Shown here piece by piece: positions 8,397 to 17,311 of a stretch of DNA of 64,000 bases. The stretch lies in assembly GCA_049322355.1 (NCBI GenBank), contig JBMORG010000027.1:1-64000 (forward strand). The letters are read 5' to 3'. Positions within the stretch are counted from its first letter, which is position 1; the number at the start of each line of letters is the position of its first letter. The notes under the pieces are model-generated. The model did no database searches and had not been told where the DNA came from. It was given only the letters and a program-made list of their open reading frames with translations. The DNA is from 0-14-0-80-60-11 sp049322355. Lineage in GTDB: Bacteria; Desulfobacterota; Desulfobaccia; Desulfobaccales; 0-14-0-80-60-11. A program made the translations under genes and the position numbers.

Positions 8397-9059
8397 CTAG
8401 ATCTGCTTCTTGCAGAAATACCAGTCTTTGCAGTCATAACCCTCTTTAAGGCGCGCTTCGGCCAACTCCTGGGTCCGGGGCGGCGGGACGATTACGGGTT
8501 CACCCGGTTGCCAGTTGGCCGGGGTGGCCACACCGTGGGCATCGGTGGCTTGCAGAGCCTGAATGAGCCGCAGGAATTCCCCCATATTGCGGCCGGTGGA
8601 CAGGGGATAGTAAACCATGGCCCGGAGGATACCCTTGGGGTCAATGATAAACACGCAGCGGGAAGTTTCGGTCTTGCTCTCCCCGGGCATCACCATGCCA
8701 TAGAGGGTGGCGACTTTGCGGTCCAGGTCAGCAATGACCGGAAAGGTGATCTTAACGCTGAAATTGGCCTCAATGTTCCGCATCCAGGCGATATGGGAGA
8801 AGACGCTGTCAATACTCAGACCCATCAACTCCACATTAATTTTTCGGAACTCTTCGGCCATCTGGGCAAAGGCCACGAATTCGGTGGTGCACACCGGGGT
8901 GAAATCCGCAGGATGAGAAAAAAGAATCAGCCAGTTCCCCTGAAAATCTTCCAGACGGATCATGCCCATGGTGGTTTCGGCCTCAAAGGTGGGGGCGGGC
9001 TCGCCGAGCCGGGGCAACTGCGTCAACTCTTTTACGTGTAGGGTCAAAGTGTCTTCCAT
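8397..9059 (-). CDS. Peroxiredoxin, Prx6/archaeal-type
   Basis: 220 residues; AAGGAG lies 7 nt before ATG 9059. The peroxidatic Cys57 lies in DFTPVCTTE. The C-terminus has Cys210 and Cys216 in DCKDWYFC, the same six-residue spacing as the Cys207/Cys213 pair of Aeropyrum pernix thioredoxin peroxidase, which suggests the same decameric 2-Cys chemistry. It reduces H2O2 and alkyl peroxides in the cytoplasm. It heads a three-gene operon, and a PerR-type box lies upstream at 9128-9143. Confidence 0.9.
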   Translation of the reverse strand: MEDTLTLHVKELTQLPRLGEPAPTFEAETTMGMIRLEDFQGNWLILFSHPADFTPVCTTEFVAFAQMAEEFRKINVELMGLSIDSVFSHIAWMRNIEANFSVKITFPVIADLDRKVATLYGMVMPGESKTETSRCVFIIDPKGILRAMVYYPLSTGRNMGEFLRLIQALQATDAHGVATPANWQPGEPVIVPPPRTQELAEARLKEGYDCKDWYFCKKQI

Positions 9060-9127
9060 CGCTTATCTCCTTAATTCTAAGTTTAATTTTTGTGAACAGC
9101 CGGTTAAATGGTCTTTTAAAATTTTTT

Positions 9128-9143
9128 AATAAGAATTATCAAT
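9128..9143 (-). promoter_or_regulatory. Candidate PerR box upstream of the peroxiredoxin operon
   Basis: AATAAGAATTATCAAT matches the box AATAATAATTATTAAT found before katG at 14 of 16 positions. It lies 69 nt upstream of the peroxiredoxin ATG. On the minus strand a possible -35 TTGATA overlaps it, followed after 17 nt by TTAAAA. The rest of the 329-bp gap (9060-9388) is AT-rich and shows no other gene. Confidence 0.5.
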
Positions 9144-9388
9144 TAAGAACTGTTATTATAGTTGTCAAGAGGTGGAGGGAGGTTTTTATTCCTGAGTCTG
9201 ACGGTTCGCCGGCATCGCCAATATTATGGTTTCCTGAAATTTTTATTTGGAGTTTTTGGCTAATACACCATAGAATGAGAGCGGGCAATGGAAACCCAAG
9301 GTTTTCCCCTTCGGTAATTGAAAGATTTTATTATCCTGAAGTAACAAGAGTTGTGGTACAAGAAAGCAGGTTATGCTGGCGGGATATA

Positions 9389-10987
9389 ATGGGCGGTGAA
9401 ATCAGCGCTAGACGAATTAGGCGCTCCTTGATGGTCGTGGTGGTTGTGGCCATGCTGGCCTCCGGGTGCGTCAAGGTGGGGCCGGACTTCGCGAAACCTG
9501 ACGCCACGGTGATGCCGAACTGGTTGGAGACCGGGAGCTATAAGCAGCTAACATCCAAGACCGAGGATTATCACGATTGGTGGCGGACATTCAATGACCC
9601 AGTCTTGAATAAGCTGATCCAAAATGCCTACCAGCAGAACTTACCCTTGCGCGTTGCCGGGGTGCGCGTTCTGGGGGCCCGGGCCCAACTGGGGGTGGCC
9701 ATTGGGGAACTCTATCCCCAATCTCAGAAAGCTGTCGGTGAGGTAATGAAAAACCGCATCAGTCAAACCAGCCCCACCGGAGGCACGGGCGCCCCCACAA
9801 ATTTCTGGCTGTCCCAAATCGGGCTTTCCGCCGGTTGGGAAATCGACTTTTGGGGCAAGTTTCGCCGGGCCGTGGAGTCCGCGGATGCCAGCCTGGTGGC
9901 CACGGTGGCCGACTATGACAACGTTCTGGTCAGCCTCACCAGCGATGTGGCCACCGCCTATATCCTCTACCGGACCCTGGAAAAGCGGTTGAGCATTACC
10001 CGCCAGAACGTAGAGGTCCAGAAGAAAGCCTTGGAGATTGCCACGGCCCGGTGGCAGGGGGGGACCACGTCGCTGCGGGATGTGGAGCAGGCCTTGACAG
10101 TGTTGAACGGCACTGAGGCCAATATCCCCACCCTGGAGTCCCGGGCCCAGCAAACCCAAAACGCCCTCTGCATTCTCATGGGCATGCCGCCCAGGGACTT
10201 AGGGCCTTTGTTGGGATCCAAATCCGATATCCCCGCACCGCCGCCCCAGGTGGCGGTGGGCATTCCGGCGGACCTGATGCGGCGGCGGCCGGATATCCAG
10301 AGCGCCGAAATGCGGGCCGCGGCCCAATGTGCCCAAATCGGCGTCACCAAAGCCGAACTCTTCCCGGCCTTCTCTTTGACCGGCGCCTTTGGTTTCCAGG
10401 CCAGCACCGTGCCCCCGTTTGAACTGGCCAATATGGTCGACTGGCGTAGCCGCGCCGGTGTCATAGGACCCTCCTTCCAATGGAATCTCTTTAATTATGG
10501 CCAGATCACCAACCAGGTGCGGTTTCAGGATGCCCGGTTTCAAGAACTGCTCATTGCCTATCAGAACACGGTGCTCCAGGCCCAGAGGGAAGTCGAGGAC
10601 GCCCTGATCGCTTTCTTGAAATCCCAACAGCGGGCAGAGAAGCTGGCAGAGGCCACCGCCGCCGCCAAGAAGTCTATGGACCTGGCCATGCTCCAATATT
10701 CTGAGGGCATCACCGATTTCACCACCGTTTTAACCGCAGAACAAAACCTCTTAGCCTACCAGGACAGCCTCGCCAGTACTTTGGGAGACATCTCCGGCAA
10801 CCTGGTGGCGGTTTACAAAGCCATGGGCGGCGGTTGGCAAATTCGGGAAGGGCAGGATTTTCTGCCGGAATCCATTAAAGAGACCATGGCGAAGCGCACC
10901 AACTGGGGGAAGTTGATTACACCGACAGCTTTTGTCCCGCCCAAGCCGGAGGATCGCAAACCTGATATCCGCTTGCCTGTATGGTAG
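9389..10987 (+). CDS. Outer membrane efflux lipoprotein (OprM/NodT family)
   Basis: 532 residues from ATG 9389. An N-terminal extension of the frame to 9092 is AT-rich, low-complexity and lacks homology-like features. The signal peptide ends in a lipobox LASGC (about residue 27) followed by the family start VGPDFAKPDA. Two OEP repeats follow: DPVLNKLIQNAYQQN with WEIDFWGKFRRAVESADA, and RRRPDIQSAEMR with WNLFNYGQITNQVR. This is the TolC-like trimeric exit duct for the adaptor and AcrB-like pump encoded just downstream. Outer-membrane component; substrate unknown. Confidence 0.88.
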   Translation: MGGEISARRIRRSLMVVVVVAMLASGCVKVGPDFAKPDATVMPNWLETGSYKQLTSKTEDYHDWWRTFNDPVLNKLIQNAYQQNLPLRVAGVRVLGARAQLGVAIGELYPQSQKAVGEVMKNRISQTSPTGGTGAPTNFWLSQIGLSAGWEIDFWGKFRRAVESADASLVATVADYDNVLVSLTSDVATAYILYRTLEKRLSITRQNVEVQKKALEIATARWQGGTTSLRDVEQALTVLNGTEANIPTLESRAQQTQNALCILMGMPPRDLGPLLGSKSDIPAPPPQVAVGIPADLMRRRPDIQSAEMRAAAQCAQIGVTKAELFPAFSLTGAFGFQASTVPPFELANMVDWRSRAGVIGPSFQWNLFNYGQITNQVRFQDARFQELLIAYQNTVLQAQREVEDALIAFLKSQQRAEKLAEATAAAKKSMDLAMLQYSEGITDFTTVLTAEQNLLAYQDSLASTLGDISGNLVAVYKAMGGGWQIREGQDFLPESIKETMAKRTNWGKLITPTAFVPPKPEDRKPDIRLPVW

Positions 10988-11110
10988 TCATGGCTTCAGA
11001 GACACCATCACATTGTTAGGGGCTCTCGGCGGCGCCTGACTTTTTGGAGCCTCAAGCGACAAAGAGGCGATAACGGCCTGTCAGGGAAGGATAAAAAGGG
11101 ATTCGAGAAA

Positions 11111-12322
11111 ATGGTTGAAGGAAACAGCAACGCGTTCCGCAATCACGGTCGGGCGCCCGGAATGGCGCTGGCAGTAACGCTTCTGGTCATGGCCCTGGCC
11201 TGTGGTGAAAGAAATACTTACGTGCCGCCGCCGCCTCCCAAGGTAACGGTGAGTCACCCGGTAAAAAGGCCCGTGACCGATTACCTGGAATTCACCGGTA
11301 ATGCCGTGGCCTTGAACACCGTGCAACTGGTGGCCCGGGTGGAGGGCTACCTGGAAAAGATCTTGTTCCAGGATGGGGAGTCAGTAAAAAAGGGCAGACT
11401 ATTGTTCCTCATCCAACAGGATCAATATAAAGCCGATCTCCAGAAGGCCAAGGCCTCGGTCCTGGCCGAAAAAGCCCAACTGGAGCACGCTCAAACCGAA
11501 TATGTCCGTTACGCCAAACTTCGCAAGCAGCAAGCCGCGGCCCAAACAGATGTGGACCGCTGGCACTATGAGCGGGACTCCCGCAAGGCCGCGGTTATGG
11601 CCGCCGAAGCCCAGGTCGAACTGGCGAAACTTAACCTGAGCTACACCCGGGTCACCGCGCCCTTTGACGGGCGTATGGGACGCCACCTCAAGGACGTGGG
11701 CGAATTGGTAGGCGCCGGCACCAAAACCGTTCTGGCCGAAATTAACCAGATTGCCCCCATCTACGTCTATTTCCCCATCAACGAGCAGGACTTGCTCCGG
11801 GTCCGGGGAAAAAACCCGGAACCCCGTGGGGAAGTTGATGAACAGCAACACCCGGTTTTTGTAGGGCTTGCGGACGAGACTGGCTATCCTCATACAGGCT
11901 ATTTGGATTTCGCCGCCATTTCCCTCAATCCCACCACCGGCAGTCTGATGCTTCGGGGCATCTTTCCTAATCCAAAAGAATTGATTTTGCCGGGAATGTT
12001 CGTCCGGGTGCGAGCTCCGGTAGGTGAAAAGAAAGAGGCCCTGTTGGTCCCGGAAGCGGCCCTGAGCTATGACCAACTGGGCCCTTTCCTTCGGGTAATC
12101 GGCGAAAAGAACATAGTGGAACGACGGGGGGTTAAACTCGGCGTCCAGGAGGATGCCAACCGGGTCATCTTGGAAGGTGTCCATGAAAATGACTTGATAG
12201 TGGTTGGAGGCATCTTGCGGGCCATCCCCGGCCGGCCGGTAACCCCGGAAAAAACCTCTGCGCAACCCGTTCCCAAGGGTCCTCAACCTGCCAATCCTCA
12301 ATCCCGGAAGACCGCCCCATGA
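11111..12322 (+). CDS. RND efflux periplasmic adaptor (AcrA/MexA type)
   Basis: 403 residues. Signal peptide with a likely lipobox (VMALACG, about residue 31). The lipoyl halves are ARVEGYLEKILFQDGESVKKGRLLFLI and LNLSYTRVTAPFDGRMGRH (recognised by EGYL, G..VKKG and V.APFDGR.G). A helical hairpin lies between them, followed by a beta-barrel domain and a C-terminal Pro-rich tail. It links the inner-membrane pump to the OprM-like channel. Its 3' end overlaps the pump gene by 4 bp (ATGA). Confidence 0.9.
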   Translation: MVEGNSNAFRNHGRAPGMALAVTLLVMALACGERNTYVPPPPPKVTVSHPVKRPVTDYLEFTGNAVALNTVQLVARVEGYLEKILFQDGESVKKGRLLFLIQQDQYKADLQKAKASVLAEKAQLEHAQTEYVRYAKLRKQQAAAQTDVDRWHYERDSRKAAVMAAEAQVELAKLNLSYTRVTAPFDGRMGRHLKDVGELVGAGTKTVLAEINQIAPIYVYFPINEQDLLRVRGKNPEPRGEVDEQQHPVFVGLADETGYPHTGYLDFAAISLNPTTGSLMLRGIFPNPKELILPGMFVRVRAPVGEKKEALLVPEAALSYDQLGPFLRVIGEKNIVERRGVKLGVQEDANRVILEGVHENDLIVVGGILRAIPGRPVTPEKTSAQPVPKGPQPANPQSRKTAP

Positions 12323-15300
12323 TGTCAAAATTTTTCATCGACCGGCCCATCCTGGCCAACGTCATTGCGGTCGTCTTCATCATCCTGGGATTGGTCTGTC
12401 TGCTTAGGCTCCCCGTAGCCCAGTATCCCAATATTGTCCCGCCCACGATCCAGGTAACCACCATGTACCCGGGCGCCAGCGCCGAGATCATCGCCAACAC
12501 CGTGGGCATCCCCATCGAGCAGGCGGTCAACGGAGTCAAAGGCTCCATCTACATGTCTTCCACCAGCGGCAGTGACGGCAGTTATATCCTGACCGTCACC
12601 TTCGATGTAGGCACCGACCTCGATACGTCCCTGGCCCTGGTCCAGAATTACGTCAATACGGCCTTGGCCCAACTGCCTGAAACGGTTCAGGCCCAGGGCA
12701 TTACCGTAAAGCAGGTCTCCACCAACATTCTGCAAGTGGTCAGTCTGTACTCCGACGATGACCGCTACGATGAAACCTTTCTGTCCAATTACGGCATGAT
12801 CAACCTGCAGTATCCTTTGGCCCGCCTGCCCGGGGTCGCCCAAGTCAAACCGGTCGGCGCCGGCCAGTATGCCATGCGGGTGTGGCTGGACCCCAACAAG
12901 CTCCAATACTACGGCTTGACCACCATGGATGTGGTGGATGCCGTGAAGCAGCAAAACGTCCAGGTGGTGGCCGGAGACTTGGGGGGGCCGCCGGTGCCGT
13001 CGAACCAGGCCTTTCAGTTCACCATCAACGCCCTGGGACGACTCTCTGATGTTTCCCAATTTGAAGATATCATCGTAAAAATCCACCGCGGCGAGACCGC
13101 CCAAATTGTTCGGGTAAAAGACTTGGGCCGGGTGGAGCTTAGCCAACAGACCTATACCAACTTTTCCGTAACTAGCGGGCACCCTTCCGGCCACCTGATT
13201 ATTTACGCCTTGCCGGAAGCCAATGCCATTAATGTTGGTAAGGCAGTGCGCCAGGCCATGGACAAGATGAGTAAAGATTTTCCGGCCGGCTTGAAATACG
13301 GCATCTATTACGACACCACCGAGTTCATAAGCCAGGCCATCAACGCGGTGTACCACACCTTGTATGAAGCCGGGGTGCTGGTACTCATCGTCATCCTGGT
13401 CTTTCTCCAAAACCTCCGAGCCACCCTGGTGCCGGCCACCACCGTCCCGGTCACCATCATCGGAGCCTTTGCGGCCATTGCGGCCCTCGGCTTCACCGTC
13501 AATCTCATGACCCTGTTTGCCCTGATCCTGGCCATCGGCATCGTGGTGGACGACGCTATCGTCATCGTGGAAAACGCCTCGCACTATGTTGAACAGGGAC
13601 TCACCCCCCATGACGCGGCCGTCAAAGCCATGAGCGAATTGACGGGGCCGATTATGGGCATCACCCTGGTGCTCGTGGCGGTCTTCCTCCCCGCGGCTTT
13701 TATGCCGGGCATCACCGGCCAGCTCTTTCGCCAGTTTGCCCTGGTGATCGCCGCCACTGCGGTAATCAGCGCCTTGAACGCCTTGACCCTGAAACCGGCC
13801 CAATGTGCCCTTTACTTGCGCCCTCCCGATCCCAACAAACAGGTTAACGCCTTCTATCGGGGCTTTAACAAAGTTTATGGAGTGGTGGAAAAGGCATATG
13901 TCGACTTGGTGGCCTGGATGGTGCATCGCACCGGGCTCATGGCCCTGGTGTTTTTTCTCATTATCGGTATCGGCACCTTCCTGTTTGTCCAACACCCCAC
14001 CGGCTTTCTCCCGGATGAAGACCAGGGGTATGGCATCGTCGTCGCCATCTTGCCCGAAGGGGCTTCCCAGCCCCGGGCCAGAGAGGTGTCGGACCAGGTT
14101 GACCAGGTCCTGAAGAAAATTCCCGGCGTGGCCCAATGGGTTACCATTGGCGGCTTTTCCATCTTGGATATGGCCAATGTCTCCACCATGTTTACCACTT
14201 TTGTTATCTACGACAGCTTTGAAAAACGCGGCACGGCCCTGACCCAGGACAAGATTCTCGGCAACGTCAGGGGGCAGCTTGCTGGCATTGAACAGGCTGA
14301 ATTCGCAGTGCTGGTTCCGCCGCCCATCAGCGGCCTGGGCCAGGCCGGGGGCTTTCAGATGATGGTCGAGGACCGGAGCAACCTGGGACTTACCGGACTG
14401 GCCGAGGCCTCCATGGAAGTACTCCTGGCTGCCCGCAGCCAATCCGGTTTAGGCCACGTCGGCACGACCTTTAGCGCCCAAAGCCCCCAGATTTTTCTGG
14501 ACATCGACCGGACCAAGGTGGAGTCCCTGGAAATCCCCATGGACAATGTCTTTAAGACCCTCCAGGCCTACTTGGGCTCGGCCTATGTAAACCTGTTCAA
14601 TAAATTCAACCAGTCATACCAGGTCTACGTGCAGGCCGCCGCCCCCTTCCGTCTCACTCCTGAGGACATCGCGGCGCTCTACGTCCGCAACAAAAAGCAG
14701 GAAATGGTGCCCCTGGGCACCCTCATGACCGTCAAACGTCAGTTGGGTTCGGAACTCCTCACCCGCTACAACCTGTATCCTGCCGTGCCCCTTATTGGCG
14801 GTCCCGCCCCGGGCTTCAGTTCCGGCGAGGCCCTCAACCTCATGGAACAGGTGGCCAAAAACAACCTGCCCCTGGGCGCTTCCTACGACTGGACGGCCAC
14901 GGCCTACCAGGAAAAGCAGGTGGGCAGCCAGGCCTATTTCATTTATGCCTTGGCTATTACCCTGGTCTTCCTGGTCCTGGCCGGCCTCTATGAGTCCTGG
15001 AGCAGCCCCGCTGCGGTTATCCTGGTAGTGCCCATCGCCCTGGTGGGTGTGATCCTGGCGCTGATTATCCGGGGTTTGGACAACAATCTTTATACCCAGG
15101 TGGGCCTGGTACTGATGATCGCCCTGGCCAGTAAAAACGCCATCCTGGTGGTAGAGTTCGCCCGGGAATTGCAGGCAGAGGGCATGTCCGTCACGGATGC
15201 GGCAGTGGAAGCCACCCGCCGCCGCTTCCGGCCCATCGTCATGACCTCCTTCGCTTTCATCCTCGGGGTGGTGCCGCTCATGAAGGCCGGCGGGGCCGGG

Positions 15301-15474
15301 GCCGCCAGCCAGCAGGCCATCGGCACCGTGGTCTTCGGCGGCATGCTCTCTTCCACCCTCCTGGCCATTCCTTTTGTGCCGGTATTTTACGTGATTACCC
15401 AGCGTCTCGGTGAGCGCCGCAAAAAACCCATCCCCCAGGCGGCCTCCCGGGTAAGCAGTGTGCAAGGGAAATAA
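12319..15474 (+). CDS. RND multidrug efflux pump, AcrB/HAE1 family
   Basis: 1051 residues, the full length for the family. It begins MSKFFIDRPILANVIAVVFI as HAE1 pumps do. The proton-relay Asp pair is in TM4: IGIVVDDAIVIVEN. Two large periplasmic loops and 12 predicted membrane segments are present, and the TM10-12 region has LVLMIALASKNAILVVEF with the relay Lys. The start overlaps the adaptor stop by 4 bp. With the two upstream genes this makes a complete tripartite drug/solvent exporter. No local regulator gene (TetR, MarR) lies next to it. Confidence 0.95.
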   Translation: MMSKFFIDRPILANVIAVVFIILGLVCLLRLPVAQYPNIVPPTIQVTTMYPGASAEIIANTVGIPIEQAVNGVKGSIYMSSTSGSDGSYILTVTFDVGTDLDTSLALVQNYVNTALAQLPETVQAQGITVKQVSTNILQVVSLYSDDDRYDETFLSNYGMINLQYPLARLPGVAQVKPVGAGQYAMRVWLDPNKLQYYGLTTMDVVDAVKQQNVQVVAGDLGGPPVPSNQAFQFTINALGRLSDVSQFEDIIVKIHRGETAQIVRVKDLGRVELSQQTYTNFSVTSGHPSGHLIIYALPEANAINVGKAVRQAMDKMSKDFPAGLKYGIYYDTTEFISQAINAVYHTLYEAGVLVLIVILVFLQNLRATLVPATTVPVTIIGAFAAIAALGFTVNLMTLFALILAIGIVVDDAIVIVENASHYVEQGLTPHDAAVKAMSELTGPIMGITLVLVAVFLPAAFMPGITGQLFRQFALVIAATAVISALNALTLKPAQCALYLRPPDPNKQVNAFYRGFNKVYGVVEKAYVDLVAWMVHRTGLMALVFFLIIGIGTFLFVQHPTGFLPDEDQGYGIVVAILPEGASQPRAREVSDQVDQVLKKIPGVAQWVTIGGFSILDMANVSTMFTTFVIYDSFEKRGTALTQDKILGNVRGQLAGIEQAEFAVLVPPPISGLGQAGGFQMMVEDRSNLGLTGLAEASMEVLLAARSQSGLGHVGTTFSAQSPQIFLDIDRTKVESLEIPMDNVFKTLQAYLGSAYVNLFNKFNQSYQVYVQAAAPFRLTPEDIAALYVRNKKQEMVPLGTLMTVKRQLGSELLTRYNLYPAVPLIGGPAPGFSSGEALNLMEQVAKNNLPLGASYDWTATAYQEKQVGSQAYFIYALAITLVFLVLAGLYESWSSPAAVILVVPIALVGVILALIIRGLDNNLYTQVGLVLMIALASKNAILVVEFARELQAEGMSVTDAAVEATRRRFRPIVMTSFAFILGVVPLMKAGGAGAASQQAIGTVVFGGMLSSTLLAIPFVPVFYVITQRLGERRKKPIPQAASRVSSVQGK

Positions 15475-15763
15475 TAAGCTGAGGATTCTTGGCGGCTAGG
15501 TGGTTTGTCAGGCTGAGCAAAGCAAATCTTTTAGACTGCGATTCCTAATCATGACAGAATCAATGCTATTCCTAGAGCCTTCATATTGAAGTAAATCCCT
15601 TAGGTCATCAGAGCCTTGGTAGCCAAGCAGGAATAGGCAATCTTATTCGTAAGTTAAGACCCCCGGCCTAATCTTAACATCAATTTTAACTTGCCTCAAA
15701 GGGATAAATCTGTTACGCGCGACATACCCGGCCCAATTTTCTTATCTTCAAGGAAGGTCCTGT
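15475..15763. other. Intergenic region without recognised features
   Basis: There is no clear gene, repeat family member or terminator. AT-rich stretches lie near 15590-15690. AAGGAAGG at 15750-15757 is the ribosome-binding site of the next gene. Confidence 0.4.
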
Positions 15764-16975
15764 TTGCAGAATTCTCACCGCCGCAAGTCGCACGTTTTCA
15801 GAGTGTTCTGGTTTATAACTGCCGGAGTTCTGCTGCTGGGTCATATTTCTGCGCAGGCTGAATCGTATCTTCGGGTTTCGAAAAAAGGGGTGGTCTATTA
15901 CTATTTTTCCAGCCGGGAACAATCCCAGCTTCCATCCGCAATGGGGCGGGGTCCCGCCTACCCCCGGGCCTCTCTTTTGGATTTGGACCAATCCCAGAAT
16001 CTGGGTCCTGCCATAATCAAAGCGGTAAACCGGATGGAATTAAACGGCCAGGCCAACGTCAAGCCACACACAGAGGTCTTGAATCTAAGACGAATGGGGA
16101 TGGGAAAAGCTAATGATTGCCAGGTGATCAATTTCGTTGGTCCCCAAAACCTTGGGGCTGGTCCAGGGTATTTGAGCAAGTTCCTGGCAAAATTCGGGTA
16201 TCCTGCACCTCTGGCGGCAAACGGGCTGAAACCGGGGGCACGACGAAGAGACCGCCCTCGGCCGCTTCCTCCTGTCCGGGAGGCCCAGGCCTTAATCCAG
16301 GAGGCTTGCCACAATTTCCTCAATTACGCCCAGGAACGGCCTGCCCCCTTGGGGCAGATGCAATTAAGTCCTGGGTTTGCAGCCGGGCCGTACCAACAGG
16401 GCTATTGTTTCCCGGTGGCCCCGCCCTATACCTTCCGAGACACCTGGGGAGACCGCCGGGGCGGCGGCAGATATCATCATGCCGTCGATATTTTTGCCGG
16501 TGAAGGAACCCCGGTGTACGCCATAACCGCAGGGATCATCCATAAATTAGTCGTTTGGCCCGGAGCCGGCATAACCCTGTTCTTGCGGGGCCATGACGGC
16601 AAGGGTTACGGCTATATGCACTTGCAGGGATACGCCCCGGGCCTCGTGGAGGGTAAAGGCGTCCAAGCCGGGGAATTGATCGCCTATGTGGGCCGCACCG
16701 GCATCAAGCGGGAATCGGCGCACCTGCATCTGCAGGTTCATGCCGACCACAACTTCGAAAAAAATCAAAAGGTGAATCCTTACGGGCTGCTGGTCCAATT
16801 GTGCAACGGCAAAGGGGTCACCGACTTAGGGGATGGGAAAATTGCCCGCTGGCGGATTCCCCAGGCCGAATTCGGGACTCATGGAACCGTGAGGCTTTCC
16901 AGTTCCGGGCCTCGCCGGTTTCAAAGCGGTGTCCGCAGCTTTGAGGACGCCGGGAAGATATATATCCATAATTAG
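15764..16975 (+). CDS. M23-family peptidase with N-terminal extension
   Basis: 403 residues from TTG 15764, supported by AAGGAAGG 6 nt upstream. A signal peptide runs to about residue 30 (HISAQAES). The mature N-terminus SYLRVSKKGVVYYYFSSRE resembles the short repeat found before many secreted cell-wall enzymes. The C-terminal half has the LytM/M23 zinc motifs: HHAVDIFAGEGTPVYA (H-x3-D) and HLHLQVHAD (HxH). It is probably a periplasmic murein endopeptidase or an activator of amidases. A helical middle part (about 130-215) has no recognised domain. It is followed by a MITE, then a convergent gene. Confidence 0.82.
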   Translation: MQNSHRRKSHVFRVFWFITAGVLLLGHISAQAESYLRVSKKGVVYYYFSSREQSQLPSAMGRGPAYPRASLLDLDQSQNLGPAIIKAVNRMELNGQANVKPHTEVLNLRRMGMGKANDCQVINFVGPQNLGAGPGYLSKFLAKFGYPAPLAANGLKPGARRRDRPRPLPPVREAQALIQEACHNFLNYAQERPAPLGQMQLSPGFAAGPYQQGYCFPVAPPYTFRDTWGDRRGGGRYHHAVDIFAGEGTPVYAITAGIIHKLVVWPGAGITLFLRGHDGKGYGYMHLQGYAPGLVEGKGVQAGELIAYVGRTGIKRESAHLHLQVHADHNFEKNQKVNPYGLLVQLCNGKGVTDLGDGKIARWRIPQAEFGTHGTVRLSSSGPRRFQSGVRSFEDAGKIYIHN

Positions 16976-17040
16976 AAACAAGAAAAATAATACCCGGCGG
17001 GGGCTGTATAGAGCCGGAAGAGGATCATCGATCAACCTAC

Positions 17041-17204
17041 ATTGCTAAAAGTTTTTTCCTATTCGAGAGCCTTATGAGCTACCCATGATTGTCATTCTGA
17101 GGGAGCAAGGCGACTGAAGAATCTCAAAAAAGCGAGATTATTCGCTGGGCTTAGAATGACAAATCTAACCGGATAATCAGCAACAACTTTCGGCAAAGGC
17201 TATA
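17041..17204 (-). repeat. MITE-like element, reverse orientation
   Basis: Read on the minus strand it begins TATAGCCTTTGCCGAAAG and contains the shared core GTTGCTGATTATCCGGTTAG, a TGTCATTC... hairpin, and GGTAGCTCATAAGGCT, then ends AAAAAACTTTTAGCAAT. It is collinear with the copies at 30130 and 38672. It lies in the 335-bp gap between convergent genes. Confidence 0.75.
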
Positions 17205-17248
17205 AGTTTAGGGCAATCGCCATAAATCGCCCAGCTCCGGAAAACCGG

Positions 17249-17277
17249 GGGAGACTGCCTGGATAAGGCAGCCTCCC
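17249..17277. terminator. Hairpin between convergent genes, possible bidirectional terminator
   Basis: GGGAGACTGCC and GGCAGCCTCCC pair over 11 positions with one mismatch around a 7-nt loop. A T-rich run CTCTTCTTAAT follows on the plus side. Confidence 0.4.
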
Positions 17278-17311
17278 TCTTCTTAATCTTGGCGCTTTTA
17301 TTTGACAGGTT

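Noticed and set aside
9092..9388. N-terminal extension of the OprM-like protein
   Set aside because: The extension precedes the signal peptide and lipobox, is AT-rich, and would place an export signal in the interior of the protein.
12325..14442. Long open frame (705 codons) on the minus strand opposite the AcrB-like pump
   Set aside because: It mirrors the codon bias of the GC-rich pump gene, is His/Gly/Asp-rich without domains, and the sense frame has all RND motifs.
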